Of a stretch of 64,000 nucleotides of DNA, positions 44,161-53,606 are shown in pieces. The stretch spans positions 124,001 to 188,000 of the forward strand of contig QULP01000005.1 in NCBI GenBank assembly GCA_003481745.1. Direction: 5' to 3'. Source of the stretch: Firmicutes bacterium OM04-13BH. Lineage in GTDB: Bacteria; Bacillota; Clostridia; Lachnospirales; Lachnospiraceae. The notes beneath the pieces were generated by a model. That model did not search any database. It was not told the origin of the DNA and saw only the letters and a list, made by a program, of their open reading frames with translations. The first letter of the stretch is position 1. Each line of letters starts with the position of its first letter. Made by a program: the position numbers and the translations under genes.

Positions 44161-44724
44161 CTATTTTGGTGGAAGATGAAGTCCTCTTTCATAATATTCT
44201 TCCAAAGTCATTCCGGTAAGCGTCAGACTGGAGGCAAGCCCAATTCCGGTATAGCGGATATGCCATGGCTCAAACGGAAAACCGGTAATCTCTTCTTTAT
44301 TTTTAGGATAACGCAGGATGAATCCAAAAAGAGCACAATGGTGGGCAAGCCAACAGCCTTCTTTGGTTTTTGCAAAACTTTCTTCTAATTCATAGTTTTC
44401 ATCCGGGCAGGAGATATCAAGGGCAAGACCGGTCTGATGTTCACTGCATCCAGGCGGAGCAACACCGGAGCGTCCATTTGCAGAAGAGAACAGTTCTTCC
44501 TGTCTTTTATAGGAACGATAACCGGAAATTCCCCATAAATGGATTTTCTCTTTTTGGGCGCGTTCAAACAGTTCTTCTGCGGCAATGGCAGCTTCCCGCT
44601 GTAAGAGGCGACGTGGGTCGTTGCCCGGGGCATAAAAAGGAATATCAGGTTCAATTAAATCAGAAGGTATGTAGTGAGGGTTCAGAGGATTTTTTTTATT
44701 TACAAGAATAGAAAAAGGATACAT
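44161..44724 (-). CDS. VanY-type D-alanyl-D-alanine carboxypeptidase
   Basis: 187 aa M15 zinc peptidase trimming stem peptides. Seen: SGYRSYKRQ, SEHQTGLALDI (His and Asp zinc ligands) and EPWHIRY (catalytic region His). There is no obvious signal peptide at the chosen start 44724, which has GGAGG 6 nt upstream; most relatives are exported, so the location is open. Confidence 0.85.
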   Translation of the reverse strand: MYPFSILVNKKNPLNPHYIPSDLIEPDIPFYAPGNDPRRLLQREAAIAAEELFERAQKEKIHLWGISGYRSYKRQEELFSSANGRSGVAPPGCSEHQTGLALDISCPDENYELEESFAKTKEGCWLAHHCALFGFILRYPKNKEEITGFPFEPWHIRYTGIGLASSLTLTGMTLEEYYERGLHLPPK

Positions 44725-44825
44725 GCAATGCCTCCATTTCACAGGAATAGACTTACATCATTTTATGCGAAATATTCGAGAAAAATCACACAAAAAAAAT
44801 ATTTAAAAAAATTTCAAAAAAAGTG

Positions 44826-44854
44826 TTGACTTTTTTCTGAGTATCATATATAAT
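44826..44854 (+). promoter_or_regulatory. Promoter of tRNA-Gln
   Basis: TTGACT (44826-44831), 17-bp spacer, TATAAT (44849-44854), 19 bp before the tRNA. Confidence 0.8.
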
Positions 44855-44873
44855 TCATTTTGTTGTAAGACAT

Positions 44874-44945
44874 TGGGCTATCGCCAAACGGTAAGGCAAC
44901 GGACTCTGACTCCGTCATTTCAAGGTTCGAATCCTTGTAGCCCAG
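44874..44945 (+). tRNA. tRNA-Gln (anticodon CUG)
   Basis: Cloverleaf: acceptor TGGGCTA/TAGCCCA, D-arm GCC-loop-GGC, anticodon stem ACGGA/TCCGT with loop CTCTGAC (anticodon CTG), T-arm CAAGG-TTCGAAT-CCTTG and discriminator G. No CCA encoded. A single-tRNA unit with its own promoter and terminator. Confidence 0.93.
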
Positions 44946-44953
44946 CTCTCATA

Positions 44954-44984
44954 TCCCAGACAGAAGTGTCTGGGATTTTTTTTT
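44954..44984 (+). terminator. Intrinsic terminator after tRNA-Gln
   Basis: TCCCAGACA pairs perfectly with TGTCTGGGA (GAAG loop), followed by nine T. Confidence 0.9.
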
Positions 44985-45075
44985 ACCAGATAGAATCCCG
45001 CAGATAAAAAATTTCAATGCAAGAAGGGATTCCTTTTATATAGTAATCGTTAAATTTCATCGAAGGGAGAAATTT

Positions 45076-45792
45076 ATGAAATATTCTTTTGACAGTTGTG
45101 TCAGATTCAGTGAGGTAGGAGAGGATCAGAAACTTACGCTCGGTTCTGTGATTAATTATTTTCAGGACTGTAGTACATTTCAGTCAGAGTCACTTGGAGC
45201 AGGAGTCGAATTTTTAAGAAAACAGCATAGAGTATGGGTGTTGTCTTCCTGGCAGGTCGTTATTGAACGATATCCGGCTTTGTGTGAGAAAATCAGGATA
45301 ACAACCTGGGCTTATGGTTTTAAGCGCTTTTTGGGAAATCGAAATTTTACAATGGAAGATGAAGCTGGAAATGTGGTTGCTTATGCTAATTCCATCTGGA
45401 CTTATTTAAACACAGAAACAGGACTTCCGGTGGCAGTTTCCAAAGAACAGGTAGATGCCTATGGATTAGAAGAAAAATTCTCGATGGAGTATGCACCGAG
45501 AAAGATTGCAGTACCGGAAGGCGGAATGGAATATGAACTATTTCCGGTACGTTCCCATAACTTAGATACCAACCATCATGTGAATAATGAACAGTATGTG
45601 GCAATGGCATGTGAATATCTGCCAAAAGATTTTAAAGTATGGCAGATGCGTGCAGAATATAAAGGGCAGGCTGTGCTTGGGGATATCATAGAGCCGATTG
45701 TTTATACAGATGAAGAAAAATGCATTGTATCACTTTGCAAAGAAACCGGAGAACCGTATGCGATTGTGGAATTAAAGGAGAAAAAGAGATGA
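45076..45792 (+). CDS. Acyl-ACP thioesterase (FatA/FatB family)
   Basis: 238 aa double hotdog fold. Seen: N-terminal half starting FDSCVRFSEVGEDQKLTLGS, WVLSSWQVVIERYP, and C-terminal DTNHHVNNEQYV with the catalytic Asn-His region. It releases fatty acids from ACP in anaerobic Firmicutes. GGGAG is 7 nt before ATG. Its stop overlaps the next start (ATGA). Confidence 0.88.
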   Translation: MKYSFDSCVRFSEVGEDQKLTLGSVINYFQDCSTFQSESLGAGVEFLRKQHRVWVLSSWQVVIERYPALCEKIRITTWAYGFKRFLGNRNFTMEDEAGNVVAYANSIWTYLNTETGLPVAVSKEQVDAYGLEEKFSMEYAPRKIAVPEGGMEYELFPVRSHNLDTNHHVNNEQYVAMACEYLPKDFKVWQMRAEYKGQAVLGDIIEPIVYTDEEKCIVSLCKETGEPYAIVELKEKKR

Positions 45793-46625
45793 GATTAGGT
45801 GAAAGACAGAAACTGATTGTAGTAAAGAAAGTAGAATTTGGTGTTTATCTGGCTGAAAGACAAGATGCAGGAGAAAAGGACAGAGTCCTGCTTCCGATTA
45901 AACAAGTTCCGGCAGGAACAAAAGAGGGAGATAAATTAGAAGTCTTTTTATATAAAGATTCACAGGATCGTCTGATTGCAACTATGCGTCAGCCGAAATT
46001 AATGCTTGGAGAAACCGGATTTTTAAGAGTGGCTCAGGTTTCAAGAATCGGAGCCTTTCTTGACTGGGGGCTGGAAAAAGATTTATTTCTTCCATATAAA
46101 GAGCAGACTAAGAAAGTGCATGAAAATGAAGAAGTGCTGGTTTCTGTTTATATTGACAAGAGCAGCCGACTTTGTGCAACCATGAAAGTATATCATTATT
46201 TACAGACGAATTCTCCTTATACAGAAGGAGATACTGTAACGGGAACGGTTTATGAGAGCAGCGATAACTTTGGTGTCTTTATTGCCGTTGACGGAAAATA
46301 TTCCGGTATGATTCCAAGGCAGGAAGCACAGGGGAATTATAAAGCAGGGGAAGAACTGACCTGCCGTGTAACAGCAGTCAGAGAAGACGGAAAGCTGACT
46401 TTAAGCGGACGTCAGAAAGCACACATCCAGCTTTATGAGGATGCAGAAAGTGTATATAGTATTATTGAGGACTTTGAAGGGGTGCTTCCATTTGATGACA
46501 AGGCTTCACCGGAAGTGATTCAAAGAGAATTTGGTCTTAGCAAAAATGCGTTCAAACGTGCAGTTGGACATCTTTTAAAAGAGAAAAAAATAGCAATAAA
46601 AGACGGAAAAATTTATCTTCTTTAA
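45789..46625 (+). CDS. cvfB: CvfB-like S1-domain RNA-binding protein
   Basis: 278 aa. Three S1-type domains (about residues 1-60, 65-135 and 145-210; VAQVSRIGAFLDWGLEKDLF is typical) and a C-terminal winged helix (EFGLSKNAFKRAVGHLLKEK). CvfB affects virulence genes in Staphylococcus and binds RNA. Start at 45789, overlapping the thioesterase stop by 4 nt. Confidence 0.88.
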   Translation: MRLGERQKLIVVKKVEFGVYLAERQDAGEKDRVLLPIKQVPAGTKEGDKLEVFLYKDSQDRLIATMRQPKLMLGETGFLRVAQVSRIGAFLDWGLEKDLFLPYKEQTKKVHENEEVLVSVYIDKSSRLCATMKVYHYLQTNSPYTEGDTVTGTVYESSDNFGVFIAVDGKYSGMIPRQEAQGNYKAGEELTCRVTAVREDGKLTLSGRQKAHIQLYEDAESVYSIIEDFEGVLPFDDKASPEVIQREFGLSKNAFKRAVGHLLKEKKIAIKDGKIYLL

Positions 46626-46650
46626 CGCTTCACGAATGAAATCAAATATG

Positions 46651-46730
46651 TTATAATAAGCCCGAAAATATCCCCTGTAGGGGAGACTACGAATACTATG
46701 TTTGTCATTGTCCAAGAAGGAGGAAAATAA
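46651..46730 (+). other. Leader of the methyltransferase gene with a perfect palindrome
   Basis: TATAAT at 46651 is followed by TCCCCTGTAGGGGA (46671-46684), a perfect 6-bp arm palindrome, and about 45 unstructured nt before AGGAGG. No known riboswitch was recognised. Confidence 0.35.
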
Positions 46731-47327
46731 GTGGACTCGATTGATTATTATGACCGATACGCGGTACCTTATTATGAAGAAACTGTTAATTTAAGCATGG
46801 AGGAGCAGTTACAAAGTTTTATGGAATTGCTGCCGGAAAACGGGGAAGTGCTTGATTTAGGCTGCGGGTCGGGAAGAGACACCTTGTTTCTCGAGGAAGA
46901 AGGTTTCAGTGTTACGGCCATGGATGGTTCAAAGAGAATGTGTGAACTCGCCGAAATTCATACAGGAAGGGATGTTCTGCATCTTCGTGTAGAGGATATG
47001 GAATTTGATGATGTATTCCATGGAATCTGGGCATGTTCCGTGCTGGGACACTTTGCGCCAAATAAGATTCATGAAGTGCTGGGGAAAATTCTGGATGCCC
47101 TGAAAGATGATGGAATTCTTTATTTTTCAGTGCGTAAGGGCGAAAGAAAGGGAATGTACAGCGGGCGTTATTACTGTGATTATGACAGAGATTCCCTGGA
47201 TGACCTTTTAGATTCTTTTGATAATATTGAAATCATTGATATATGGAAAACAAGTGATGCAAGAGGAGACGAACAAAGTAAGTGGTACAATGTGCTTCTT
47301 AGAAAAATCAGTAAAGAGAAAGAATAA
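46731..47327 (+). CDS. Class I SAM-dependent methyltransferase
   Basis: 198 aa. SAM site VLDLGCGSGRDTLFL (residues about 40-54), then AMDGSKRMCELA and GIWACSVLGHF. Substrate unknown; small-molecule methyltransferases of this type are common. GTG start with AGGAGG 8 nt upstream. Confidence 0.85.
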   Translation: MDSIDYYDRYAVPYYEETVNLSMEEQLQSFMELLPENGEVLDLGCGSGRDTLFLEEEGFSVTAMDGSKRMCELAEIHTGRDVLHLRVEDMEFDDVFHGIWACSVLGHFAPNKIHEVLGKILDALKDDGILYFSVRKGERKGMYSGRYYCDYDRDSLDDLLDSFDNIEIIDIWKTSDARGDEQSKWYNVLLRKISKEKE

Positions 47328-47345
47328 AAACGAGTAGTTAGTTGA

Positions 47346-47386
47346 TGTACTCTCGAAATCAAGTACAAAAAGATTTCAAGAGCACA
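47346..47386 (+). other. Imperfect inverted repeat in the dnaE leader
   Basis: TGTACTCTCGAAATC pairs with GATTTCAAGAGCACA at 13 of 15 positions, 11-nt loop, without a T-run, 18 bp before dnaE. It may be the weak terminator of the previous gene or a leader structure. Confidence 0.35.
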
Positions 47387-47403
47387 TAGTTGGAAAAAGG
47401 AGA

Positions 47404-50400
47404 ATGACAGTGAATTTTACTCATTTGCATGTACATACAGAGTACAGCCTGTTAGACGGTTCCAACAAGATAAATGAATATGTGTCCAGAGTAAAAGAAC
47501 TGGGAATGAAAAGTGCAGCCATAACTGACCATGGGGTCATGTTTGGTTGCATTGATTTTTATAAGGCGGCAAAAGCTGCCGGCATTAAACCAATCCTTGG
47601 ATGTGAGGTTTATGTTGCTCCTGGTTCACGCTTTGACAAAGAAAAAGGAAAAGAAGAGGACCGTTATTATCATCTGGTGCTGCTTGCGGAAACGCAGGAG
47701 GGATATCAGAATCTGATTAAAATTGTATCTTACGGGTTTGTGGATGGATTTTATTATAAACCGCGTGTGGATATGGAATTGTTAGAACAATATCATGAAG
47801 GAATTATTGCATTAAGTGCCTGCCTTGCAGGAGAGGTTGCAAGAAATCTTGCAAGAGGATTTTATGAAGAAGGAAAGGAAGCAGCACTCAGATACGAAAA
47901 AATTTTCGGAAAGGGAAATTTCTTTCTGGAGCTGCAGGATCATGGAATTCCGGAACAGAGGCAGGTCAATCATGAATTGATTCGAATGAGTCGTGAAACC
48001 GGAATTGAACTGGTGGCAACAAATGACGTTCATTATACCTACAGTTCCGATGCTGAGGCGCATGATATTCTGCTTTGCGTACAGACCGGAAAATCGTTAA
48101 AAGATGAGAACCGTATGAGGTATGAGGGTGGACAGTATTATGTCAAATCAGAAGAAGAGATGAGACGATTGTTCCCTTATGCACCCGAAGCGATTGAGAA
48201 TACCGGAAAAATTGCAGAGCGATGCAATGTGGAAATTGAATTTGGTGTGACGAAACTTCCAAAATTCGATGTGCCGGATGGATATACTGCATGGGAGTAT
48301 CTGAACAAATTGTGCTTTGAGGGGCTTGATAAGCGTTATACCGATAATAAGGAAGAACTCAAAAAGCGTCTGAATTATGAACTTGGTGTCATCAAAGACA
48401 TGGGTTATGTAGATTACTTTTTGATTGTGTGGGATTTCATCCGTTATGCACGGGAACAAGGAATCATGGTAGGACCAGGGCGAGGCTCGGCAGCGGGAAG
48501 TCTGGTTTCTTATACACTTGGAATCACGAAACTTGACCCGATTAAATATGATTTGCTGTTTGAACGTTTTTTGAATCCGGAGCGAGTGTCCATGCCGGAT
48601 ATCGATGTGGATTTCTGTTTTGAACGACGCCAGGAAGTCATTGACTATGTGGTTGAAAAGTATGGAAAAGACCAGGTAGTTCAGATTGTTACTTTTGGTA
48701 CGATGGCGGCAAGAGGTGTTATCAAAGACGTTGGAAGAGTTATGGATGTTCCTTATGTGCAGTGTGATACGATTGCGAAAATGATTCCGCAGGAACTAAA
48801 TATTACGATTGATAAAGCAATGAAGGCAAATCCGGAATTAAAGAAAATTTATGAGACGGATGAGACGGTTCGCAAACTCATTGACATGAGCCGGAGGCTG
48901 GAGGGACTGCCGAGGCATACCTCCATGCATGCAGCCGGTGTCGTAATCAGCCAGAAACCGGTTATGGAATATGTTCCATTATCAAGAGGTTCAGATGGTT
49001 CGCTGGTTACGCAGTTTACAATGACAACACTCGAAGAACTTGGTTTGCTTAAAATGGATTTTCTTGGGCTTCGTACGTTGACAGTGATTCAAAATGCAGA
49101 AAAACTGGTTCGGCGGGATAAAGGAATTGAGCTTGATATGGACAAGATCGACTACGAAGATAAAAAAGTCTATGGAATGCTTGGAGCAGGAAAAACAGAA
49201 GGGGTGTTCCAGTTAGAAAGCACAGGTATGAAAAACTTCATGAAAGAGTTAAAACCTGGAAATCTTGAAGATATTATTGCGGGATTGTCGTTATACCGTC
49301 CGGGACCGATGGATTTCATTCCACAGTATATTAAGGGAAAAAATAATCCGGATGAAATCCACTATGACTGCCCTGAATTAGAGCCGATTTTAAAGGCAAC
49401 ATACGGGTGTATCGTTTATCAGGAACAGGTTATGCAAATCGTACGTTCACTTGGAGGATATACCCTTGGGCGAAGTGATTTGGTGCGTCGTGCCATGAGT
49501 AAGAAGAAAGCATCCGTCATGGAAAAAGAACGCCAGAATTTCGTTTACGGAAACGAAGAAGAGGGAGTTCCGGGGTGTATTCATCGTGGAATCAGTGAAA
49601 AAACAGCAAATAAAATTTACGATGACATGATTGATTTTGCCAAGTATGCGTTTAACAAGTCACATGCTGCGGCTTATGCAGTGGTTTCTTACCAGACTGC
49701 ATTCTTAAAATATTATTATCCGGTAGAATATATGGCTGCGCTTATGACTTCCGTGATTCATAATCCGTCTAAAGTTGCAGAGTATATTTTATCAAGCAGA
49801 AAAATGCAGATTGAAATTCTGCCTCCGGATATTAATTTTGGAGAGAGTGAATTTTCAGCAGACCATGGAGCAATCCGCTATGGGTTATCCGCAATCAAGA
49901 GTCTCGGAGCACCGATGATTCGTGCGATTGTGGAAGAAAGAAAAGAAAATGGAAAATATCAGTCACTTCGGGATTTTATTGAGCGGATGAGTGGAAAAGA
50001 ACTGAATAAAAGAGCAATTGAAAATCTGATTAAAGCAGGAGCACTTGACCAGGTTGCAGGAAACCGTCGTCAAAAGCTGATGGTCTATGCGGAAATTGTG
50101 GATGCAGTTAATCAGGAAAAGAAAAATGCAATGACCGGTCAGATGAGTCTGTTTGATTTGATTTCGGATGAAGAAAAAGAAGCTTATGAGATTCAGATGC
50201 CAAAAGTTGAGGAATATTCCAAAGAAGAACTGCTTTCCTTTGAAAAAGAAGTGCTTGGTGTGTATATAAGCGGTCATCCTCTGGAAGAATATGAAGAGAG
50301 ATGGAGAAAAAATATTACAGCACGGACAGTTGATTTTCAGATAGACGAAGAATTGGGAACTTCAAAAGCAGGAGATGGAGAAATAGCAGTCATAGGCGGA

Positions 50401-50892
50401 ATTATCACAAATAAGACTGTAAAGTATACAAGAAACAATAAAGTGATGGCATTTCTTACCATTGAAGATTTGGTGGGAACGGTGGAAGTCGTTGTTTTTC
50501 CGAATGATTATGAAAAAAATGTTCAAAAGATGGAGGAAGATTCCAAAGTATTTATCCGAGGAAAAGTTCAGGGTGATGCAGATAAGGCAAGTAAATTAAT
50601 TTGTGAAAAAATTTATTCGTTTGACGATGTACCAAAAGAACTCTGGGTTCAGTTTGAGACAAAAGAGAACTATCTTACAGAGGAAAATGAGTTCCTGAAA
50701 CTTCTGTCAGGTTCTCGCGGAACAGACCGAGTTATTATTTATGTACGCACTCCAAAATCGATTAAATATTTAGGAATTGAAAAATCCGTGAAAATTAACG
50801 AAACACTGTTGGGTAAGTTGTACGAAAAATACGGCATGGACAACGTGAAAGTTGTAGAAAAGAGTATTGAAAATATTACAAAAATGCATTAA
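47404..50892 (+). CDS. dnaE: DNA polymerase III alpha subunit (DnaE)
   Basis: 1162 aa. N-terminal PHP domain (FTHLHVHTEYSLLDG), polymerase core with GPGRGSAAGSLVSY and the catalytic PDIDVDF, helix-hairpin-helix region around residue 840, and an OB-fold near 990 (IGGIITNKTVKYTRNNKVM). Length fits DnaE1/DnaE3, shorter than PolC. AAGGAG is 2-3 nt before ATG 47404, so the GTG at 47410 could be the true start. Confidence 0.95.
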   Translation: MTVNFTHLHVHTEYSLLDGSNKINEYVSRVKELGMKSAAITDHGVMFGCIDFYKAAKAAGIKPILGCEVYVAPGSRFDKEKGKEEDRYYHLVLLAETQEGYQNLIKIVSYGFVDGFYYKPRVDMELLEQYHEGIIALSACLAGEVARNLARGFYEEGKEAALRYEKIFGKGNFFLELQDHGIPEQRQVNHELIRMSRETGIELVATNDVHYTYSSDAEAHDILLCVQTGKSLKDENRMRYEGGQYYVKSEEEMRRLFPYAPEAIENTGKIAERCNVEIEFGVTKLPKFDVPDGYTAWEYLNKLCFEGLDKRYTDNKEELKKRLNYELGVIKDMGYVDYFLIVWDFIRYAREQGIMVGPGRGSAAGSLVSYTLGITKLDPIKYDLLFERFLNPERVSMPDIDVDFCFERRQEVIDYVVEKYGKDQVVQIVTFGTMAARGVIKDVGRVMDVPYVQCDTIAKMIPQELNITIDKAMKANPELKKIYETDETVRKLIDMSRRLEGLPRHTSMHAAGVVISQKPVMEYVPLSRGSDGSLVTQFTMTTLEELGLLKMDFLGLRTLTVIQNAEKLVRRDKGIELDMDKIDYEDKKVYGMLGAGKTEGVFQLESTGMKNFMKELKPGNLEDIIAGLSLYRPGPMDFIPQYIKGKNNPDEIHYDCPELEPILKATYGCIVYQEQVMQIVRSLGGYTLGRSDLVRRAMSKKKASVMEKERQNFVYGNEEEGVPGCIHRGISEKTANKIYDDMIDFAKYAFNKSHAAAYAVVSYQTAFLKYYYPVEYMAALMTSVIHNPSKVAEYILSSRKMQIEILPPDINFGESEFSADHGAIRYGLSAIKSLGAPMIRAIVEERKENGKYQSLRDFIERMSGKELNKRAIENLIKAGALDQVAGNRRQKLMVYAEIVDAVNQEKKNAMTGQMSLFDLISDEEKEAYEIQMPKVEEYSKEELLSFEKEVLGVYISGHPLEEYEERWRKNITARTVDFQIDEELGTSKAGDGEIAVIGGIITNKTVKYTRNNKVMAFLTIEDLVGTVEVVVFPNDYEKNVQKMEEDSKVFIRGKVQGDADKASKLICEKIYSFDDVPKELWVQFETKENYLTEENEFLKLLSGSRGTDRVIIYVRTPKSIKYLGIEKSVKINETLLGKLYEKYGMDNVKVVEKSIENITKMH

Positions 50893-50954
50893 AATTAAGT
50901 ACGATTAGAGGTCAAAGAGGAAACGTATATATTAATACTTTATGGAGGAAGAAA

Positions 50955-51953
50955 ATGACTGCAAAAAAAGAAATTAAGACAATCGGTGTTTTAACCAGCG
51001 GTGGAGATGCTCCAGGAATGAATGCTGCAATTCGTGCAGTAGTAAGAAGAGGATTAAGTAAAGGAATCAAGATGAAAGGTATCCTGAAAGGATACAATGG
51101 TTTATTAAATGAAGAAATCATTGATATGACTGCTGTTGATGTATCTGATACCATTCAGAAAGGTGGTACAATCCTTTATACAGCACGTTGTGCAGAATTT
51201 CGTACAGAAGAAGGACAGAAAAGAGGTGCGGAAATTTGCAAAAAACACGGCATTGACGGGCTTGTAGTCATTGGCGGTGACGGTTCTTTTGCAGGTGCAC
51301 AGAAACTGGCAAACTTAGGAATCAACACCGTTGGTGTTCCTGGAACAATTGACCTGGATATTGCATGTACTGAGTACACAATTGGTTTTGATACAGCTGT
51401 TAATACAGCAATGGAAGCAATTGATAAAGTACGTGATACATCAACATCACATGAGCGTGTAAGTATTATCGAAGTAATGGGAAGAAATGCCGGATATATC
51501 GCATTATGGTGTGGCATTGCTAACGGTGCAGAAGATATTCTGCTTCCGGAAAAATATGATTATGATGAACAGAAGATTATCAACAACATTATTGAAAATC
51601 GTAAAAAAGGTAAAAAACATCATATCATCATCAATGCAGAAGGTATCGGCCATTCACAGGCTATGGCAAAACGTATTGAAGCTGCAACTGGTATTGAAAC
51701 AAGAGCAACCATTCTTGGTCACATGCAGCGTGGTGGAAGCCCGACTTGTAAAGACCGTGTATATGCATCTACAATGGGCGCATTAGCAGTAGACGTTCTG
51801 CTTGAAGGAAAAACAAAACGAGTAATCGGTTATAAAAATGGTGAATATGTTGATTTTGATATCAATGAAGCTCTGGCAATGCAGAAATCCATTCCGGAAT
51901 ATCAGTATGAAATCAGCTATTCTCTGTCACATAACTACAGCAAAAATGACTAA
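50955..51953 (+). CDS. pfkA: 6-phosphofructokinase
   Basis: 332 aa. Phosphorylates Fru-6-P; glycolysis. Seen: TSGGDAPGMNAAIR, VIGGDGSFAGA (Gly at the ATP/PPi selector, pointing to ATP), EVMGRNAGYIAL and LGHMQRGGSP. The catalytic loop, normally PGTIDND, reads PGTIDLD; both aspartates are kept but Asn is Leu. GGAGG is 8 nt before ATG. A terminator follows. Confidence 0.94.
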   Translation: MTAKKEIKTIGVLTSGGDAPGMNAAIRAVVRRGLSKGIKMKGILKGYNGLLNEEIIDMTAVDVSDTIQKGGTILYTARCAEFRTEEGQKRGAEICKKHGIDGLVVIGGDGSFAGAQKLANLGINTVGVPGTIDLDIACTEYTIGFDTAVNTAMEAIDKVRDTSTSHERVSIIEVMGRNAGYIALWCGIANGAEDILLPEKYDYDEQKIINNIIENRKKGKKHHIIINAEGIGHSQAMAKRIEAATGIETRATILGHMQRGGSPTCKDRVYASTMGALAVDVLLEGKTKRVIGYKNGEYVDFDINEALAMQKSIPEYQYEISYSLSHNYSKND

Positions 51954-51979
51954 TTAATAAAAAGTATAAAATATAAAAT

Positions 51980-52015
51980 GAGGCTGTTGCACTGATATAC
52001 ACAGCCTCGTTTTTA
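51980..52015 (+). terminator. Intrinsic terminator after pfkA
   Basis: GAGGCTGT pairs with ACAGCCTC over a 13-nt loop, then GTTTTT. Confidence 0.8.
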
Positions 52016-52037
52016 ATTTAGTTATGGAGAAAATAAA

Positions 52038-52847
52038 ATGATAACAAGTATGTCAAATGGACAGATGAAGCTGGTGCAGCAGTTGATAAAAAAAGCGAAA
52101 GCCCGTAAAGAATCTGGTCTTTTTGTCGTTGAAGGAATGAAAATGTTTCGGGAAGCACCACAGGAGAGAATTGAAAAAGTGTATGCTTCCTCTTCTTTTC
52201 TGAAAGAAGCAGAAAATCAGAGTGTAATTCTGGAAAAAGGCTGCACAGAAAAGAATGGAAAATTAGAAGAGGTAGATGACAAAGTATTTAAAAATCTGTC
52301 AGATACAGTGACTCCGCAGGGAATTTTGTGTTTGATTAAAAGGGTGGAAACTCCGATCAAAGAAATTTTAAAAACAAAAGATGAAAAAGCCCCATTTCTT
52401 ATGATTCTGGAAGACTTGCAGGATCCCGGAAATATGGGAACAATTCTTAGAACAGCAGAAGGCGCAGGGGTAACAGGAATTATTTTGAGTAAAAATTGCG
52501 TGGATTTATATAATCCAAAAGTAATCCGTTCTACAATGGGTTCCATTTACCGGATGCCTGTGATGCAGGCAGATTTGCTTGAAATTCTTCCGGTTTTAAA
52601 AGAAAATAAAATACAGACTTATGCAGCACATTTAAAAGGAAAAAACTGGTACCATGAGGAAGACTATACAGAGGGAACTGCATTTTTCATTGGAAATGAG
52701 GGAAATGGTCTAAGCGATGAATTATCAGATTCAGCGGACTGTCTGATTAAAATTCCGATGGAAGGAAAAGTGGAATCCTTAAATGCGGCGATGGCAGCAG
52801 GAATCCTGATGTATGAGACTGCGAGGCAGAGAAGAACCGGTAGATAA
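52038..52847 (+). CDS. SpoU/TrmH-family RNA 2'-O-methyltransferase
   Basis: 269 aa. N-terminal substrate-binding part (KARKESGLFVVEGMKMF) and C-terminal SPOUT knot with the three motifs LQDPGNMGTILRTA, FFIGNEGNGLS and IPMEGKVESLNAAMAAGI (the last at residues 236-253). Probably modifies rRNA or tRNA; RlmB/TsnR-like target unknown. Its stop lies inside the following terminator hairpin. Confidence 0.9.
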   Translation: MITSMSNGQMKLVQQLIKKAKARKESGLFVVEGMKMFREAPQERIEKVYASSSFLKEAENQSVILEKGCTEKNGKLEEVDDKVFKNLSDTVTPQGILCLIKRVETPIKEILKTKDEKAPFLMILEDLQDPGNMGTILRTAEGAGVTGIILSKNCVDLYNPKVIRSTMGSIYRMPVMQADLLEILPVLKENKIQTYAAHLKGKNWYHEEDYTEGTAFFIGNEGNGLSDELSDSADCLIKIPMEGKVESLNAAMAAGILMYETARQRRTGR

Positions 52848-52858
52848 GTCTACCGGTT
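52835..52858. terminator. Bidirectional hairpin over the stop codons of two convergent genes
   Basis: AACCGGTAGA pairs perfectly with TCTACCGGTT around a TAAG loop; it carries the SpoU stop (52845) and the queF stop (52850), and is followed by TATCAATTTTTT. Confidence 0.8.
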
Positions 52859-53347
52859 ATCAATTTTTTCTGGATATAAATCATGCTGTGTCAATCTCTG
52901 GAAAGCAACCTGTTCCCATAAAGTGCCGGCTTTTCCATAGTTGCAGTAAGGGTCAATGGAAATTCCTCCACGTGGAGTGAACTTTCCCCACACTTCAATG
53001 TATTTCGGGTCCATGAGCCGAATCAAATCTTTCATAATAATATTCATACAATCTTCGTGAAAATCCCCATGATTTCGGAAACTATATAAATACAATTTCA
53101 AAGATTTACTTTCTACCATACGTTCTCCCGGAACATAAGAAATGTAAATCGTAGCAAAATCCGGCTGACCGGTAATCGGGCATAAGCTGGTAAATTCCGG
53201 ACAATTGAATTTTACAAAATAATCATTTTCCGGATGTTTGTTTGGGAAGGTTTCTAACACTTCTGGTGCATAATCATCTTTATAAACAGTTTTTTTGTTT
53301 CCGAGCAGGCTTAAAGTTCCAAGCTCGTCTTTTGTTCTTGTACTCAT
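52850..53347 (-). CDS. queF: NADPH-dependent 7-cyano-7-deazaguanine reductase
   Basis: 165 aa YkvM-type QueF making preQ1 in queuosine synthesis. Seen: [12 protein letters not shown] with the catalytic Cys, [17 protein letters not shown], and HEDCMN. Length is that of the short unimodular form. Start placed at the Met at 53347; the longer frame to 53416 adds hydrophobic non-QueF residues. GGAG lies 12 nt upstream, rather far. No preQ1 riboswitch is recognised in the leader, and no other queuosine gene is near. Confidence 0.92.
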   Translation of the reverse strand: MSTRTKDELGTLSLLGNKKTVYKDDYAPEVLETFPNKHPENDYFVKFNCPEFTSLCPITGQPDFATIYISYVPGERMVESKSLKLYLYSFRNHGDFHEDCMNIIMKDLIRLMDPKYIEVWGKFTPRGGISIDPYCNYGKAGTLWEQVAFQRLTQHDLYPEKIDNR

Positions 53348-53487
53348 ATCAACGACAATCTCCTTTATATAAAATGTATCAGTTACCTCAATTAGGAAAT
53401 AATAAAAGTATATCAAAATGCAGTACCTCTTACAAGAGAACCTTAGAAAAATGTAAAAATTTACAAAATATTACAAAAAACACCGTA

Positions 53488-53516
53488 TTGACATTGAAAA
53501 GTAATCTTGATACAAT
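53488..53516 (+). promoter_or_regulatory. Promoter of the SleB-like gene
   Basis: TTGACA (53488-53493), 17-bp spacer, TACAAT (53511-53516). It would give a leader of about 85 nt. The surrounding 53420-53600 is very AT-rich and has no gene. Confidence 0.75.
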
Positions 53517-53606
53517 AACTTTGTAATAAAAATTAATAAATTTGTAACAAATTCAAGCAAAGTAATCATAAGGCTTGATAAAACGCAGAAATTTCAGGAG
53601 GTAATT

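Noticed and set aside
53348..53420. preQ1 riboswitch ahead of queF
   Set aside because: The short AT-rich leader lacks the preQ1-I stem and A-rich tail pattern and the preQ1-II layout.
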